Shown: positions 15,770 through 28,300, counted from the first letter of the stretch. The stretch: DNA of 64,000 nt from Pelecanus crispus (GCF_030463565.1 NC_134643.1:1746001-1810000); one strand, 5' to 3'. Notes: generated from the letters alone by a model not told the origin. Made by a program: numbers and translations.

Positions 15770-16000
15770 GAACAATAAACCCCGGCTTGCAACCGCCGCG
15801 GCCGGTAGCCAACGGCCCCGCAGTCTTGGGGGGGCTGCGGGGTGCCGGGGCGCATTCCCCCCAAGCGTGTAAACACGCTGGCTGGGGCACCCCATCAGCT
15901 GCCGGCTCGCTCCGCCCCGGCCCCGGTTTCCGGGTAGTAACAGAGCAGCCAATCCGCGGAGTTGCGAGCTCTGCCCGAGGCCTCTTGCCTGCAAACACAG
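15770..16000. promoter_or_regulatory. CpG-rich island in UBE2H intron 1
   Basis: A GC-rich and CpG-rich stretch about 3 kb from coding exon 1. It has a CCAAT box at 15,949-15,953 and several CCGCGG and CCCGG clusters. It could be an internal promoter or alternative first exon of UBE2H, or simply a GC-rich intronic island. No exon can be assigned from sequence. Confidence 0.3.
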
Positions 16001-19000
16001 CTCTGAGACCGGCAGCTCACCCCAAACTGGGGGGAACTGGGGATGGGATCCCCATCTCCGGCACGCTGCAGTCCCCAGGGTGGGGATGCCGGGGCTGGGG
16101 GCTACCTGGAGAGGCCTGGCCTTGAGCTTGAGTGCTTCCCAGCAGGCCCACGGGACGTCCCTACGCTTCCAGGCTGCTGGTGAGCGGGTCCCAAAGTGTT
16201 TTGGGGGGTACAGAGCCTCCCTGCAAAGCCACGCTCGCAGGAGGGGTGCAGGCAGTGCCCCCCACTCTGCAGGTACAGAGGTCATCCAGGAAACTTAAGC
16301 AAGCGTGGTGGGGGGCAGCGGCCCCCAAAAGGAGAGGAAGGCAGCATAGCTCCCCGCTGCAGGCCCTTCCCCAGCGTTTGCACAACGTTGCGAGCGCAAT
16401 CAGGAAAGAAACAATGAGTGACTCAGAGTTTCAGCACATAATCGTCCAGGCGATTATTAAACATCAGTTCAACACATTACCGCGCACACGCAGAGCTCTG
16501 CCCCCCCCCCACCCTCCAGCTCCAGAGAGCCGAGCAACCTCTCCCCTTCCCGGCTCACAAAGAGGCATCCACAAAAGGACACGGACGTGTTAGGATTGAA
16601 AATAGGAATAATAAAAAGACCCCACTCGGCTCCTAAACCTGTCAGAGCAGGAGAAGGCAGCGGTGTTATTCACTCTGGCCATCACCCCCTCCCTACTCAA
16701 AAAGGTAGCCCTTGGCAGGCCATAAATCCATGCCATTATTCTCCATCAGAGCCACGAAAAGGGGCTGAAAAGGGAAACTGTAATGAAAATGGCAGCAAAA
16801 ACCCGGGGGGGGGTGGGGGTGGGGGGAAGAAAACCCAACACAACAACAAAACCCTCGAGCCCCAGGGAGGAGCAGCCTTCAAGTACATTCCTTCAGACGA
16901 GCCCTCTCTCCTTCGGTCACCACCAACACCCTTCTCGCTCGCACATCTGGAACCAGACCCTTATTTCAGGTCAGCTTCCAGAGAGGAAGATTCCCCAGCG
17001 AAGCGGCTCGGGAGCCTGGGCCTAGCGAGCTGCGCTCACCCCGGGCAGGCGAGGCAAGCCAGGCAGACAAACAAAAAAGGCTGGGGAGGGAGGAGTGGTG
17101 AGGAGAGTCATCTGACACATCCAACTTCCTAAGTTTGTTGTCCGCAGGAGACCGACCGCTCTAACCCTCACCCCTCAAAACACCAGGAAGGCTGCGCCGA
17201 CAATAACAAGAGCTTCGCTTTTGGAAAAGCCTTGGGTTTCTTTTGTCAGGGGGGAGAAAGAGAGCGGAGCGGAAACTACCCAGCATCGGGAGGAATGCCA
17301 GATATTCGGGGCTTTCTACCTACCACCGCACGGCCCGGCCGCCACTAGAAATACAGAGCGAGCGAAGCCACTTCAGGAAAACCTGCTCTTTGTCTCCTAA
17401 AATGCTGCGATTGCTGGAGATGCTGGCTACAAATCGAACAAAAAGGGAAGAGGGAAGAAAAAAAAAAAAAAAGAGGGGGGGAGGGGAAAGGAGAGCAGCA
17501 GCGGATCAGGTTGGGCCTTGGCCCCTCTCCGGCCCAGACCTCTTTCCAGACTATCCCTAAGGAAGATTTCCCCCCCCCACGCGCGCACACACACACTAAA
17601 CAGCTGGAATTCCCGACCCTCCTCCCGGTGCGATTAAGCATCGATCGCAATTGGCGTTCAGCAGAGTATGACATGTGTGTAACTTTAAACCCCCGGATAA
17701 AAATAGCTCAGATTCAAGCGTGATCGGTAGTCATTTCCTATTTGCTTAAAAACAAGGTGAAAAATATACGAAGAGCAGCTTTGTAGAGAGAAACGCGCAG
17801 GCTGAACGTCAAACAGAAGTTTCCTTCGATAAGCCACCCTCACGCCACAAACAGGAGCGGTGCTGCTCCTCCCTCCACCCCCCAAAAAAAAAAACCCCAC
17901 AAAATCCAAGTAAGTTTGTTTATCTCTCTCGGAAAACTAAATCAGACCTGTTTTTCGACCCCTCGACACGCCAAGTTAGAGCCACCAGACCCGAGTCCTG
18001 CTGAGGGAGGTCAGGCACGTTCAGTTAACAAGAGCCAAAAAACATTTCGGCCACTCTTGTCATTTCTACCCCCTCTCAGCACACACCGCCACCTTGTAAA
18101 CAAAAACTATTAATAAAACAATCCTAGAACCAAATTCCCAATGATATTTTTTTCAACAGACTCCAGACAAGAGAGAAAAAGGATTCTCGCCACCCTGTAA
18201 AGGGCCGAGAATAAAAATAAGGAGAAAAAAAACATAAACCGTTCTATCGCAGAAAGGGGGGGATAAAATAAAAATAATAAAAGCCTAACCCAAGCTGGAG
18301 CGTTACATAAATGGGACCTCTTGTGAGATGGGCTGCGGGGCCCGGCCCCGCTGCCCGGAGCCCTTTGCCCACCCTGCCGTCACCCAGCCACGGGTCTGCC
18401 ATGAACCAGGCCCCGCGGGGGCCCCCCCGCTCCCCCCCCAAAAAATTAAAACCCTAAGCCAGCACCAGAAGCTTCGTGAACCGCAGGCTGAAATGAAGGA
18501 GTAAATAATAATAGTAATAAACACCACAAAAGCCTTTCTTTGGGCTGTGGCTGCTGGAGCTGCTCTCCCCTTCCTTGCCCTCCCCCGGCAGTTGGGCCGC
18601 AGGCCGGGGGGGGTGCAGGGCACCCAGGCTGGGGGGGGACCTTCACCAAGGGGGGGGGGCACCTGCAGAGACACCCCCAGAGCACCCAGGCCGGTGGCTG
18701 TCAAGCCACGGAAGGGGATAAGCCCACCCAAAATAAAGGAAAGGGGGGGTGAGGCCTCTGCCCGGTAAGGGGGGGGGCCCTCGCCCCAGGGAGGGGGGGC
18801 AGCTCCAGCCCCCAGCTCTGGGGAGAGGCCTAGGCCTGGCCGCAGAACGGGGCGCTGGCGCCGCCCGGGGGGTGACAGCGGGGGGGGGTCTCCGGTGCCC
18901 CCCCCCGGTGCAGGCCCGGCCGAGGAAGCGGGCTCGCCCCCCGGGGCTGCCGGCGGAGGAGGGGGGGGGGGGGGGAGGTTAGGAGGGGTGCGGGAAGGAT

Positions 19001-19002
19001 AC

Positions 19003-19055
19003 AGCTTGACCACGTCGGTGTCCATCCGCCTCTTGCCCGGGCTGGGGGAGGACAT
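19003..19055 (-). CDS. UBE2H: UBE2H coding exon 1, ubiquitin-conjugating enzyme E2 H
   Basis: Read on the minus strand from the ATG at 19,055, preceded by a good start context (CCACC), the exon encodes MSSPSPGKRRMDTDVVK plus the first two bases of a Leu codon. It stops at a GTATCC donor at 19,002. As I recall it, this is identical to the N-terminus of vertebrate UBE2H. UBE2H is an E2 that takes activated ubiquitin from E1 and serves the CTLH/GID E3 complex, with a known role in erythroid maturation. The catalytic UBC fold lies in later exons outside the window, so only 17 full codons are present. A long open frame runs across this exon but is not the protein: past the donor it reads intron. 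Confidence 0.95.
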
Positions 19056-19345
19056 GGTGGCCGCGGCCGCCCCCGGTGCTCCGGGCGGGCTGTCAGCGCC
19101 GCCGCCGCGGACCGGGGACGCCCGGCACTGAGGGGAGCGGGGGGGCGCCGCGCTCCGAGCCGCTGGGACTCCCCCCCCCGCTGTCGCTGCTGTCGCCGCT
19201 GTCGCCGCTGTCGTCGCCGCCCTCCTCCTGCGGTGCCGCCGGTGCCGCCGCCCGGGCCCCCCCCCCGCGCCGCCCGGCGCTCCCTCAGACGCGAGCCCCG
19301 CTCCGGTCGCCTCTGCCGGAGCCTCTCTCTGGACCCCTGACGTCA
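19056..19345 (-). other. UBE2H: UBE2H 5' UTR and core promoter, approximate
   Basis: This CpG-dense sequence precedes the UBE2H start codon on the minus strand. The part at 19,182-19,255 is a run of GC-rich triplets (GCN/GTC type on the plus strand). It would form a structured GC-rich 5' UTR if transcribed. The transcription start is not defined by the sequence, so the boundaries are estimates. Confidence 0.55.
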
Positions 19346-19443
19346 CCCGCAGTGACCTCACCGCCCCGCACGGTCGCTATTGGTTACGCCGAGAACGTCG
19401 CGCCGGGTCCCCGCCCGCCCCAAGGCACGCCGGGAGTTGTAGT
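19338..19443 (-). promoter_or_regulatory. UBE2H: UBE2H promoter elements: CRE, CCAAT box, ZNF143-type site
   Basis: A palindromic CRE (TGACGTCA) lies at 19,338-19,345, with a half-related TGACCTCA at 19,353-19,360. A CCAAT box on the minus strand (ATTGG on plus) is at 19,379-19,383. The sequence at 19,424-19,443 reads on the minus strand as ACTACAACTCCCGGCGTGCC, which resembles the ZNF143/SBS motif common at CpG-island promoters. The cluster is 280-390 bp upstream of the UBE2H start codon, where the core promoter is expected. Confidence 0.6.
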
Positions 19444-19468
19444 GCGGTCTGGGTGGGTGAGTAGGCGC

Positions 19469-19494
19469 GGGGGGGGGGGGGGGGGGGGGGGGGG
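19469..19494. repeat. G-run of about 26 upstream of UBE2H promoter
   Basis: An uninterrupted run of about 26 G on the plus strand, immediately upstream of the UBE2H promoter cluster. It could form G-quadruplexes. The exact length is likely to be polymorphic or error-prone in assembly. Confidence 0.8.
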
Positions 19495-19499
19495 CGGGG

Positions 19500-21865
19500 A
19501 ACGTGATGGCGGGGCCGCGGGTTCGAGACCCCGCCGGGACAGGAGCGGGCCCAGCGCAAGGGGTCGCCGCCTGGCACGACGCCAGGGTGGCTAATGTCAC
19601 CAAGGGAAAGCCACCGCTAAATCCAAACCTCCCCCCCCCCCCGTATTACAAACCGGGCACGTGGCGGATGGTCAGGCCTCTCCACACGAGTCACCGCACC
19701 GGCTTTCCGGTGCGACACCGGCAAAGCATTTCCCGGTGCCTCAGTTTACCCAACCGGATGGGGCAGGGGAGGCACCCGCCAGCACCCTGGAGGTGACAGC
19801 GGGGTGCGTGACGATGGTGCTAATGGGTGTGTCTCAAGCCGGCGGGGCTCTGGCGTGGCAACCCAGGGCGGACATCCCGCATTCCTGACCCCAGCATCAC
19901 CCCAAAATTTGCCCCAGTGCTTCCTCCCCGCGTGGGGAGGAGATGCAGCCGAAGAACTCCCAAAAGCCTGAAAAAAGGGGGAACCTCACCCCACAATTGT
20001 GCGTGGGGGTGATTTCCTCCATTTAATGCCCCAACGTGCCCCTCCAGCCCCGAGTCTGGCTGGGGCAGGAGGTAACGCAGCCAAGGGGGGGGTGGATCCA
20101 CACCCCAGGTGAGGATTTGGGAGGAATTTGGGGAGACAAAGGGGAACGGGGTTATATTTTAGCAGAGTAGCGGGAGAGGTTGGGGTAGACAGTCCCCCAT
20201 TTTCCCAGCCCTTGATGCTCCCTGACCAGTTCCAGGCAATTAGGAGAACAGCAGGGGAATAGCAGGATTTTCTCTTAATTTCTTCAAATCCTTGTATTTC
20301 ATCTGCGTAACACCATAGTTTTGCCACAGGGATAATGTCAGGGTAACGGGGACTACGATAACATCCTGTCCCTTTTGGGATGCCTCAAGACCACTCTTGC
20401 AGCACCCAGACCCCTGTGTGTGGGTGCAGTGGGTTTGGGGACCCTCTTGAGGTCTGAAAATGGAGGTGCATGGGTGGGGCAGCTGGCTTTGCCCACCACA
20501 GTGTGGGGACGTCACCCCCCCCACGCCATGGGTGCACCCCGTGGTTTGTGGGGTGTTTCCCTGGCCATGGTGGGGATGGGCAAAGTGGCAAAGGGGAGGG
20601 CAGGGGGGGTGTCAGAAGCCACGAGGAACAGGGGAGATATGGAGAATATGGGGGAAAACATTAGAAAAGGGGGAGCCATGGGGAACCAGAGGAGTTTTGG
20701 GGAGTGGGGGAGCTACAGGGACCCATCATAAGCTGTGGGGAGCTATAAGAAGTGGGGGGAGCTATGGGGGATGAGGGGAGCCAGGGGAAAATATGGGGAC
20801 AAGGGGATCTGTGGGTCCAGGCAGCTGGGGAAGGGTGACACCCCAATCTCCATGCCAACTCCCAGCCCAGCACAGCCATGGGGTGAAGCAGCTCCTCATT
20901 AGGGCCACACAATTAGGACCCTCGTAGGAAAGGAAGATGGCTCACCCAAACTCAAGTCCTGCTGCTCCCCAGGGGGCTTCCTGCCAGCACCCACCCAAAA
21001 AGCCAGCAGGTAAAAGGCATCTCCCAGAAGAAGCCCCCAGGGTGGGCAGGTGCACCCACAATTTTTGGGGTTCAAGGAGGGCAGGGATCAGCCCTGACCA
21101 AGGCAGCCACTGCCTTCCTAGGCATAGGGTGCCCAGAAAATGCCCCAAAGGGGATGGGGCAAGATGAGATGCAGAAGAAACCCCAGAGCTGGGGCTGGGG
21201 AAACTGAGGCAGGGGCTCCTCCTCCTCCAAAAAAAAAAAAAAAAAAAAGAAAAAAAAAAGAAAAAAGGAATGACATGTCCCTGGGCCTTCACCCACGTCC
21301 ATGTGGCTGCGGCAGACCTGCGGTGAGGAGGTCCAGCTGTCTCTGTAAGTCTGAGCCCTCCCTAAAGCCCCTTCCCCAACATCCTCAAGGATGGAGATGA
21401 TAGATCAGGGTCTCCCTCCTTGGCTGCTTCTCCCCCCTTCCACTGAGACCAGTCCCTTCTCAGCACCCAGCCTCACAGCCCTGAGCCACGGGAAGCCCTA
21501 ACGCGCCTCTTCCAGGGTTTTGGCTGCATCCCAGCCTCCCCTGTACTCCAGCTCAGGTGATTTATCACCCCAGGGAAGCTATCAGCCCTCAACTAAATCT
21601 GCTTCAGGCAGCTGATTGCTGGGGCAGACGCTGGCGGGCACTGGGGTGCAAGGCTGGGGGCATCTCTGCGTGTACAGGGGCTGAGGCCATGCCAAAAAGC
21701 CCACATCAGGCAGAGGAGACAGCGAAACAAGCAGTGGGGAAACAGGAGACGGAGGCAGCCGGACACTGGTCCCACAAAGACAAGCATCCCAAGGGATACG
21801 GCAGCCATGTGCTAGGTCCAGAGCTCACCCTGCCCCAGGAAGAAGCACCGCACCAGCAGTAAGAA
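19500..21865. other. UBE2H-ZC3HC1 intergenic region
   Basis: GC-rich DNA between the UBE2H promoter and the ZC3HC1 poly(A) site. It holds G-rich degenerate tracts (20,460-20,800, many GGGGAG and GGGAGC words) and an A-rich run at 21,229-21,266. Open frames here show no protein family I recognise and no splice structure. I see no gene. Confidence 0.6.
21229..21266. repeat. A-rich tract
   Basis: A run of 20 A followed by G-interrupted A runs. No retrotransposon body is visible upstream, so it is annotated as simple sequence. Confidence 0.75.
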
Positions 21866-21867
21866 AA

Positions 21868-22265
21868 AAAAAAAGTGAAATGTTTATTCCCACCTGGCGT
21901 CACTCCCCTGCACCACTGGTGGCGGGTCACAGCTGGACAAGATGGTCATCCTCGTGAGGTGACCACATCTCCTCGTTCACCCTGCACGCCCGCGGCACAT
22001 CCCGGCTCTAAACGGGGCTGTCAAAGCCCTCAGGACCAAGGGCCACAGCAGCAATTTGTGAAGGCAGGGGGCTTCAAGGCAGGCAGTCAGGGAGGAGGGG
22101 GTCCCAGCAGCTGCTGGGAGCTGTGTTTGGCACGGAACCTCCTCAGCATCCCCTCCCCAGGGCACGGAGCTGCCGCAGGAGCGACTGCAAAGTGGATCTT
22201 TGCCGGACTGATGCAATGCCCCATGTCGCCAGCCAGGCAGCAGTTCGCAGAGGCAGCAGACCCGT
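21868..22265 (-). other. ZC3HC1: ZC3HC1 3' UTR
   Basis: The roughly 400 nt between the ZC3HC1 stop codon and its poly(A) signal. The cleavage site is estimated from the AATAAA position and from the T-rich sequence that follows it on the minus strand. Confidence 0.65.
21883..21888 (-). terminator. ZC3HC1: ZC3HC1 polyadenylation signal
   Basis: AATAAA on the minus strand (TTTATT on plus), followed within about 20 nt by a T run, as expected for a downstream element. It is the first canonical signal after the stop codon. Confidence 0.7.
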
Positions 22266-22334
22266 TCAGGAGGAATTCATGCTCTCCCACTGCCGGAAAA
22301 TGCGGAACACCTTGCAGGACTTCACCGAGAGACT
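22266..22334 (-). CDS. ZC3HC1: ZC3HC1 coding exon 10 and stop
   Basis: Encodes [18 protein letters not shown] and four further residues before a TGA stop at 22,268-22,266. [11 protein letters not shown] is the conserved C-terminus. Confidence 0.94.
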   Translation of the reverse strand, partial: SLSVKSCKVFRIFRQWESMNSS

Positions 22335-25300
22335 CTGCGAGAGAGGGGAGCAAAGCAACAACTGCAGTTTAAGGCACCACAACAGGACCTGCCACCGCCA
22401 CCAACCTGCCTCCAAAGCACGCAAGGAGAAACAGCAGCAAAAAAAACCCATCTGAAATATCCTAATTGGATGTTCTTCTTTGTTAGCCCAATTTACCAAA
22501 ACCGGAGAGGAGAACAGCAAGGTGACTGCAAGCAAGAAGCAGGATGGGACTCCAGTCATCCCTGCGCCAGCTGAGGCTCTTGCCTCCAACTTGTGTCTGG
22601 CCCCACAGGACCTGCGGGCGCTTTCCCAGCATGTGGCACAGCCGGAAGGGACCGAACTGTTGGGGACACAACTCGCACGAAGTCCCCAAGACAAATGCTG
22701 AAGCAGAACTGTTCCACGCTTAACCCCAAGCAAAGCAGGGGGGAGGCAGCAGGAGGAATCCAAGAGGATAATGGGGCCCAGGGAGGCAGCAGCAGGTACC
22801 GGCTGCTCCACAGCCACTCGGGGAAGGGGGCTGTGGCCTCAACTCCACTCCCCCAGCTTGGCAAACCCACCGGTCCAACAGCCTGGGGCTGGTGGCCGCA
22901 GGAGCCAGCGGTCAGGATGTCTGCAGAGAGGGCTGGGAGCTCTCTATCAGGACATGAAATGAAACCGGATCTTGGGCAGTGCTGAGGCGCTTGGGAAAAG
23001 CTGTTATTTATAGCAGCCCTTGAGCAGGTCTGCGCACAACACATCATTGTAGCGGATGAGACCCAGCCGAGAGGCTGTCAGCGCAGCCAGAGGGGAAGCT
23101 GAGACTCTGCAGACGGACGCTTGGTCCTTGTCACCCAGCTGGCTTTGCATTTAGCCCAAATGAAGCCCATCTACCCTAAACTCTGCCCAAAGGCTTTCAG
23201 CCCTGGGCAAGGCTGGAGCAAGCGGTGTTTGAGCATTTGGTTTCGGGGCTGGGGATCCCGCAGGCTCACCACAGGCTCCGTCTCAGGCATGCTGTCGCAC
23301 TTTCTGGTGGCAAGGAGCGTGTTCAGTACCACTCGCCAACCCGGCTCTGCCTTCGCAGGCTCCTTCTCCGTCTGGGTTACAGTATCTTCTGGGGCTTCCC
23401 CTCCCTCCACTGCATTGACCCAGGGACACCAGTCGCGATGTTGTGAGCTGGGGTCAAAGAAGCTCCTCAAAGAAGTGTCCTGGGTGGGGGAGGAGATGAC
23501 AGTGAAGGACGACAGCGACAGCATCGTTTAAAACAGATTCCAATGACACGATAAAACCCTCTCTGTGCCGAAACACCAGCCTTGAGCTGGCCCAGCACCC
23601 TGCCCAGATCCCTCTCCTCCCCACCCAGGCTTTCCCTGCACCCAGGTCACTCACCGAGCTGCTGGAAGAGCAGAGCCGTGCCCGCTTGGCTTTGCGGAGA
23701 GGACTGGATGGCACCTCCACGTTGTCCCCCTGCCCCATGCTGCGGGTGACGGGGCGGCTCCTCAAAGCGGGGCTGGCCACTTCCAACTCACCCCGGTCCA
23801 TGGGGATGGGAGAGTCCCAGCCCCGCGAGCGAGAGATGGCCGGGGATGGGCTCTTCTCTTGCTGCCAGTGGGGAAAGAACAAGGAGTTAATAGAGCTCCT
23901 CTGCTCACCAGCGCATCCTCTGCCTGAAGTGGACAGGGGGACCCTGCCCAGCTCAAACAAGAGATCAAAACCTATCCAGCTATCCTGGCAGGGGTCGTGC
24001 CACCTTCCTTTCACACCAGGAGCATCTTAGATGTGTCTAATTGGACACGGGTGAAGGCAGCCTCTGATTCAGAGCACGTCAAGTTAGACAAGCCTTGGTA
24101 TCCTGGCTGGAACAGCCCTTTTTTGCCCTCCTTCAGAAGGGCTGAGGGAGGGGAGGACAGAGAGCTGCAAAGGGCAGGGAGAAGGCAGCAGCAATCTAAT
24201 TCTGTTGGATGTTGCCCATGGCTGAAGACACGGCACCAAGATGAGCCTCTTTCAAGGTAAAAGGCAGCAGACACCCAAACTACATCAGTCTCGACTCCTG
24301 TGTGCGCCTGTATCACCCAGACATCCCGAGCTCACGGGCCAGCTGAGCCGGGCCATACCTGCTCAGAGCCCGGAGGGAGCGTGTCTTGGCTCCGGGTAAG
24401 CATCCTACGTGGAGAAGTGGGAACGAGCGGGAAGCGCTCAGCAGGTGCCGGTGGTGTGCCGCTTGGGCCGCAGGAGTCCAGCTCCGGCCCTGCAGACTCC
24501 AGCTGGTGAAAGCCCCACAGTCCCACCTTCCTCATGCAGCGGGAGCAGGTGATCACTGAGAGGTGCATGGAGCCAGACGCAGTGCTGCGGGGACAGAGCC
24601 AAGTCACAAGAGAAGGTCAGGGATGAGCCTGGGCTCTTCCCCAAAATTGCAGCTTTCAGAACAGATGCAGGTATTTGGCAGAGCACAGAAACGGTCTCAG
24701 TCACAGGTACCAGAGCCAGCACATTTCAAGACATCAGTACCCCTCGGATGAGGCACAAATTTACTGTTTTTGTAGCCCCGTGTGCTAAGAAGTAAAACAA
24801 GTCTGTTAAAACCCATCTATAGGGTTGATTTGAACTAGCTCGGTTACATTTGGGCTTGCCATGAAGCAGGAGCACACTCATTTATGGCATATCAGCTGAG
24901 ACTGTCCCCATCCTCAGCCCCTGAACTGCCCAGCCACAGCAGCAGCTCTGCTCTTCCTCACCGTAAGCCCTTTTCCAGCCTGCACCTGAAGAGTTGCTTC
25001 ACCTTCAGCAAGCTGCCTCAGGCACAAACAGCGTGGCTGTTCTGCTCACAGCACAGGCTTTGGGAAGCTGTGAACCTTTGGGTCACGAACCTTCCCTCCC
25101 TTCCCGCAGGCCTGATGAGCAATGAAAGCATTACTGAGGACGATATTTCAGAGATTGACTTCAATATCTAAATCAGCAATGACTAGGGCAACCTATAGCT
25201 CAGTTGTTTCAAAGTCTTTGCCGTCTCAGGGAGACATCTATTTCAGATTAGGTAGCTTTGCACTGGGGTTTCTGGAAGTCTGTCATTTTTAACAGCTGGA

Positions 25301-28300
25301 GATAATAATAAAATAGTGAAATAGGGGATACTGGCCTCACAGGAGGCACATCTGCATTCCTCCAGCCTCTGACAGGTTCCACCAGCAACCATGAAGTGCA
25401 GCAGACACTTCAGCATCAGTCCTACACCGCTACCAACCTGCAAGTCCAGCCACACAGAGCCAGGATGCAGGCAGGAATGTGCACTTGCAGGATTTCCGTG
25501 GCAAACTTCATCGGTGGTTTCTCTCCCTCCGTTTTGTGCTCTAGTTCCTCCCCGATCAGCTGGAGGAGCAGACTGATCTTCTCCTCTGTCAGGGACTGTA
25601 GGGCAGAGAAAAGTGGCAGAGCAATCAAGAGACAGTCTGATAAAATACACTGCTTCCACTCAAAAACCACATCCTACATGGAGAAAAATCACTTTTTCTC
25701 TCCCTGAAAGGGCTGGGCGCATGAGCAAGCACCCTCAGCACTTCTACTCTGGTTAACAGGCAAAAGCCACACAGAGCAATGGCTTCCTCCTGCCTTGCGC
25801 CCGTCTGACTCTCCCTGTTGCGTGGACCTCAAGCACCATTTGCTCCCCCAAGCACGTGTGGGGACAGCGGAGCAGGTCACAGCTTTGCCACTCACGGCAA
25901 CCATGAGCTCAAACAGCCCCAGTCTGTCCCTCTGATCCCAGGGAGGCAGCAGGGCCTGTGTTTGCCTGTGCTCAGGCAAACCGCGAGCGCTTCTGGGGCC
26001 ATTGCTGAGACACAGAGAGAAAAGAGAGTCCCCGAAGGCTATCAGTAGAGCTCCAGACCTTGCTGCTAGTGGGACAGCTGGGGAGTTAGATGTGGAGATG
26101 AGATACATCCGTTGGCTTTATGCTGTCTCTTCTTGGGGGGGGCTCTTGCTGGGTTTCACAGCTCAGCCAGCCCATGGTGGCAAACACAAAACACCTCTGC
26201 GATTTCTGCTGAATGGATGAAGAGTTCCCTGGTTCCCACACAGCTTCTCGCTGCTGAGAGCCATCTGTTTCCCGGCAAGTGAGTGCCCAACAAGCCAGAC
26301 TTGGCTGGAGCAGAGCAGGGCCTGGCCAAGGCTCTATCAGGAGGCAATCCCACACTTGCTTCCTGGCTGTGGCTATGCTCCAGCCTCTCCTGCCGCAGCT
26401 CCTGCTCTTCCCTCCTGAGCCTTCTCGCACAACTGCCTCGCACAAGAGGTCCCCCTCTACTGCACTCCCTGGGCTCCCACACCTTCATGGGCCTCTGCCC
26501 CACACCTCTGCTCCAGGGCAGCCTCTGGCTCCCCACATTCCTGATCCCACCTAGAGCAAGGACTGCCTCCAGTGGGATCCCAGCCGCTTGCTAGGGGAGT
26601 GATGTGAGGGCTGCCACATCTCACAGAGCACTTGGAAGTAACGAGCAGGAGTGGGAGCTGCCAGGGAGAGCTCCCAGAGGAGTCTGTGGGACCTCAAATC
26701 GCTTCTGCTGGGCACTAGAGAGCACCACGTGTGCCGGGAAAGGCGCAGAGTGGGAATCGGACACTACAGCCCATTTCCCACTGGAAACATCGTGGCGACG
26801 TGAGCTAGCTGTGCCTGTGCTCGTCAAGGGCTTGCATGGCAGACGAGTCTTTCCAAACTCCCTTTTACGTGCTTCCAGACACACCAGGTGAAACCACCAC
26901 GTGGGCAACGCCCGAGAAAAAAGCCAAGGCGATGACAGACCACTCACACACGCAAGGTGAAGTCTCTGATTTGAGTCTCGCAACTGTTTCGGTCAGGGTT
27001 TGCACAGCGCAGGCATGCCTGGCATCATCACCGGGGACTTGAACTCCCCCGATCTCAGGGGCACCCGGGAACTCACCATGTTTTTCATGTCTTCTGGTCT
27101 GAGGGAGGGCAGCTGCAGCTCCAGCTGACAGAGGCTCTGAAAGCGGTCCAGGAAATCCTGGAGAAGGGCTCTGGGCTCATCCACCAGCAACATGGCAAAG
27201 CGATCTGGTGAAAGCAAACACAGGAGGCCTGAGCTGTGCCACCAGCCTTCCCATCCCCTCCTGATCTCCCAGGGCAAGAGAGAAAATGAGACCAGCCAAG
27301 TTCTCCCCATAATGGTCTCCTGGCTTTTAAAAGAAAAAGCTGAGCACAGTCTTTTTCCTTTGCAACCACCCTTCCTCATGCAGCAGAGCTTTGAGGATGA
27401 GGTCTATCACCCTTAGAACGCCCCATGCCATCCAGCCTCCCTTGTCCCCTCCCAATTACAATCCAAACAGCATTTTAACTGCCCTGGAGGCACGCAAAGG
27501 TTAAGAGAGGCTGGGACTCAAGGTCCAGGGCTCCAGCCATGGCTCAGTTGTTTATTTGCTGAGGCTGCTCACAGGCATTGCCCTGCCACTGTGTATTTCA
27601 ATGTCCCCGTGGGGTAAAAAAAAAACCAAACCAAAAAAAGAGGACTACGATCTTGGACATGTGCACTAGCCAGGCTCTGAGACACCAACCTGGACAGGGG
27701 CTGTCCGGCCAGAAGCAGAACTTCTCGTGCGCGGTGCACAAGGCCTTCTTCAGCTCCACACAGCGCTCCTTATCTGCAAGGCAAAGCTCACTTCTACTCC
27801 CCTGCGGAGCCACCTCCTCAGGGAACGGTTTGGAAAACCAAACCAGGAGAGGAAGGCAGCAGGCTACGATGGCTTCTGTGCTCCTCCTGTTTGGCATGGC
27901 TGGGGTGACGGATGCCACCCGAGGCTGTAGGTTGCAGAGCCTGAAGCTCTCACCCCAGGCTCATCTCCCTCCCCACCAGTTCCTGCAGCAGGGAAGGCAG
28001 GCTGGCTCAAGGGGTTATCTCCATAACAGCAAGCATCACCAGAACAGTTCCACCTCCTCGCAGCCGAAATCCCCTCCCGTTGCCAGGCACAGCAACCACA
28101 GAGCAGGGGAGCCTGCCACGCTGCACGGCAGTGCAGTGAAAACACAGCTCAAACCAACCACGGGCACAGGGACCGCCTGCTCTTGCCAGTTTTACCTCCT
28201 GGGCTGCTGCCAGTCCCTGGCTAACTTGCCTGACCCCTCCACCCTGGCTGTAGGAGCCAAATAACAGCCATGTCTGGAAATCAAGCTTCCCCAAAAAAAG

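Larger units (their letters stand above)
1..19002 (-). other. UBE2H: UBE2H intron 1 (partial)
   Basis: This stretch lies downstream of UBE2H coding exon 1 on the minus strand and is read as its large first intron, which continues past the left edge. I looked for the next UBE2H exon (the segment after VVKL, with the words ILGG and KFYGPQGTPY) and did not find it. I see no CR1, LTR or RNA gene here. What can be seen is simple sequence: a TG run near 1,277, an A run at 3,299-3,326, a T run near 4,347, a G run near 12,138 and an AC/AAC-rich patch at 15,080-15,165. There are CpG-rich islands near 13,100-13,330 and 15,770-16,000. The many short open frames look like chance frames. Confidence 0.75.

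Noticed and set aside
1-19002. UBE2H exon 2 or other coding exons within the left 19 kb
   Set aside because: I searched both by protein words and by likely reverse-complement DNA words and found nothing convincing. The exon presumably lies left of the window.
18303-19361. A 352-codon minus-strand open frame covering UBE2H exon 1
   Set aside because: It contains the true 17-residue UBE2H start but continues upstream and past the clear GTATCC donor. The remainder is GC-rich low-complexity translation without a domain.
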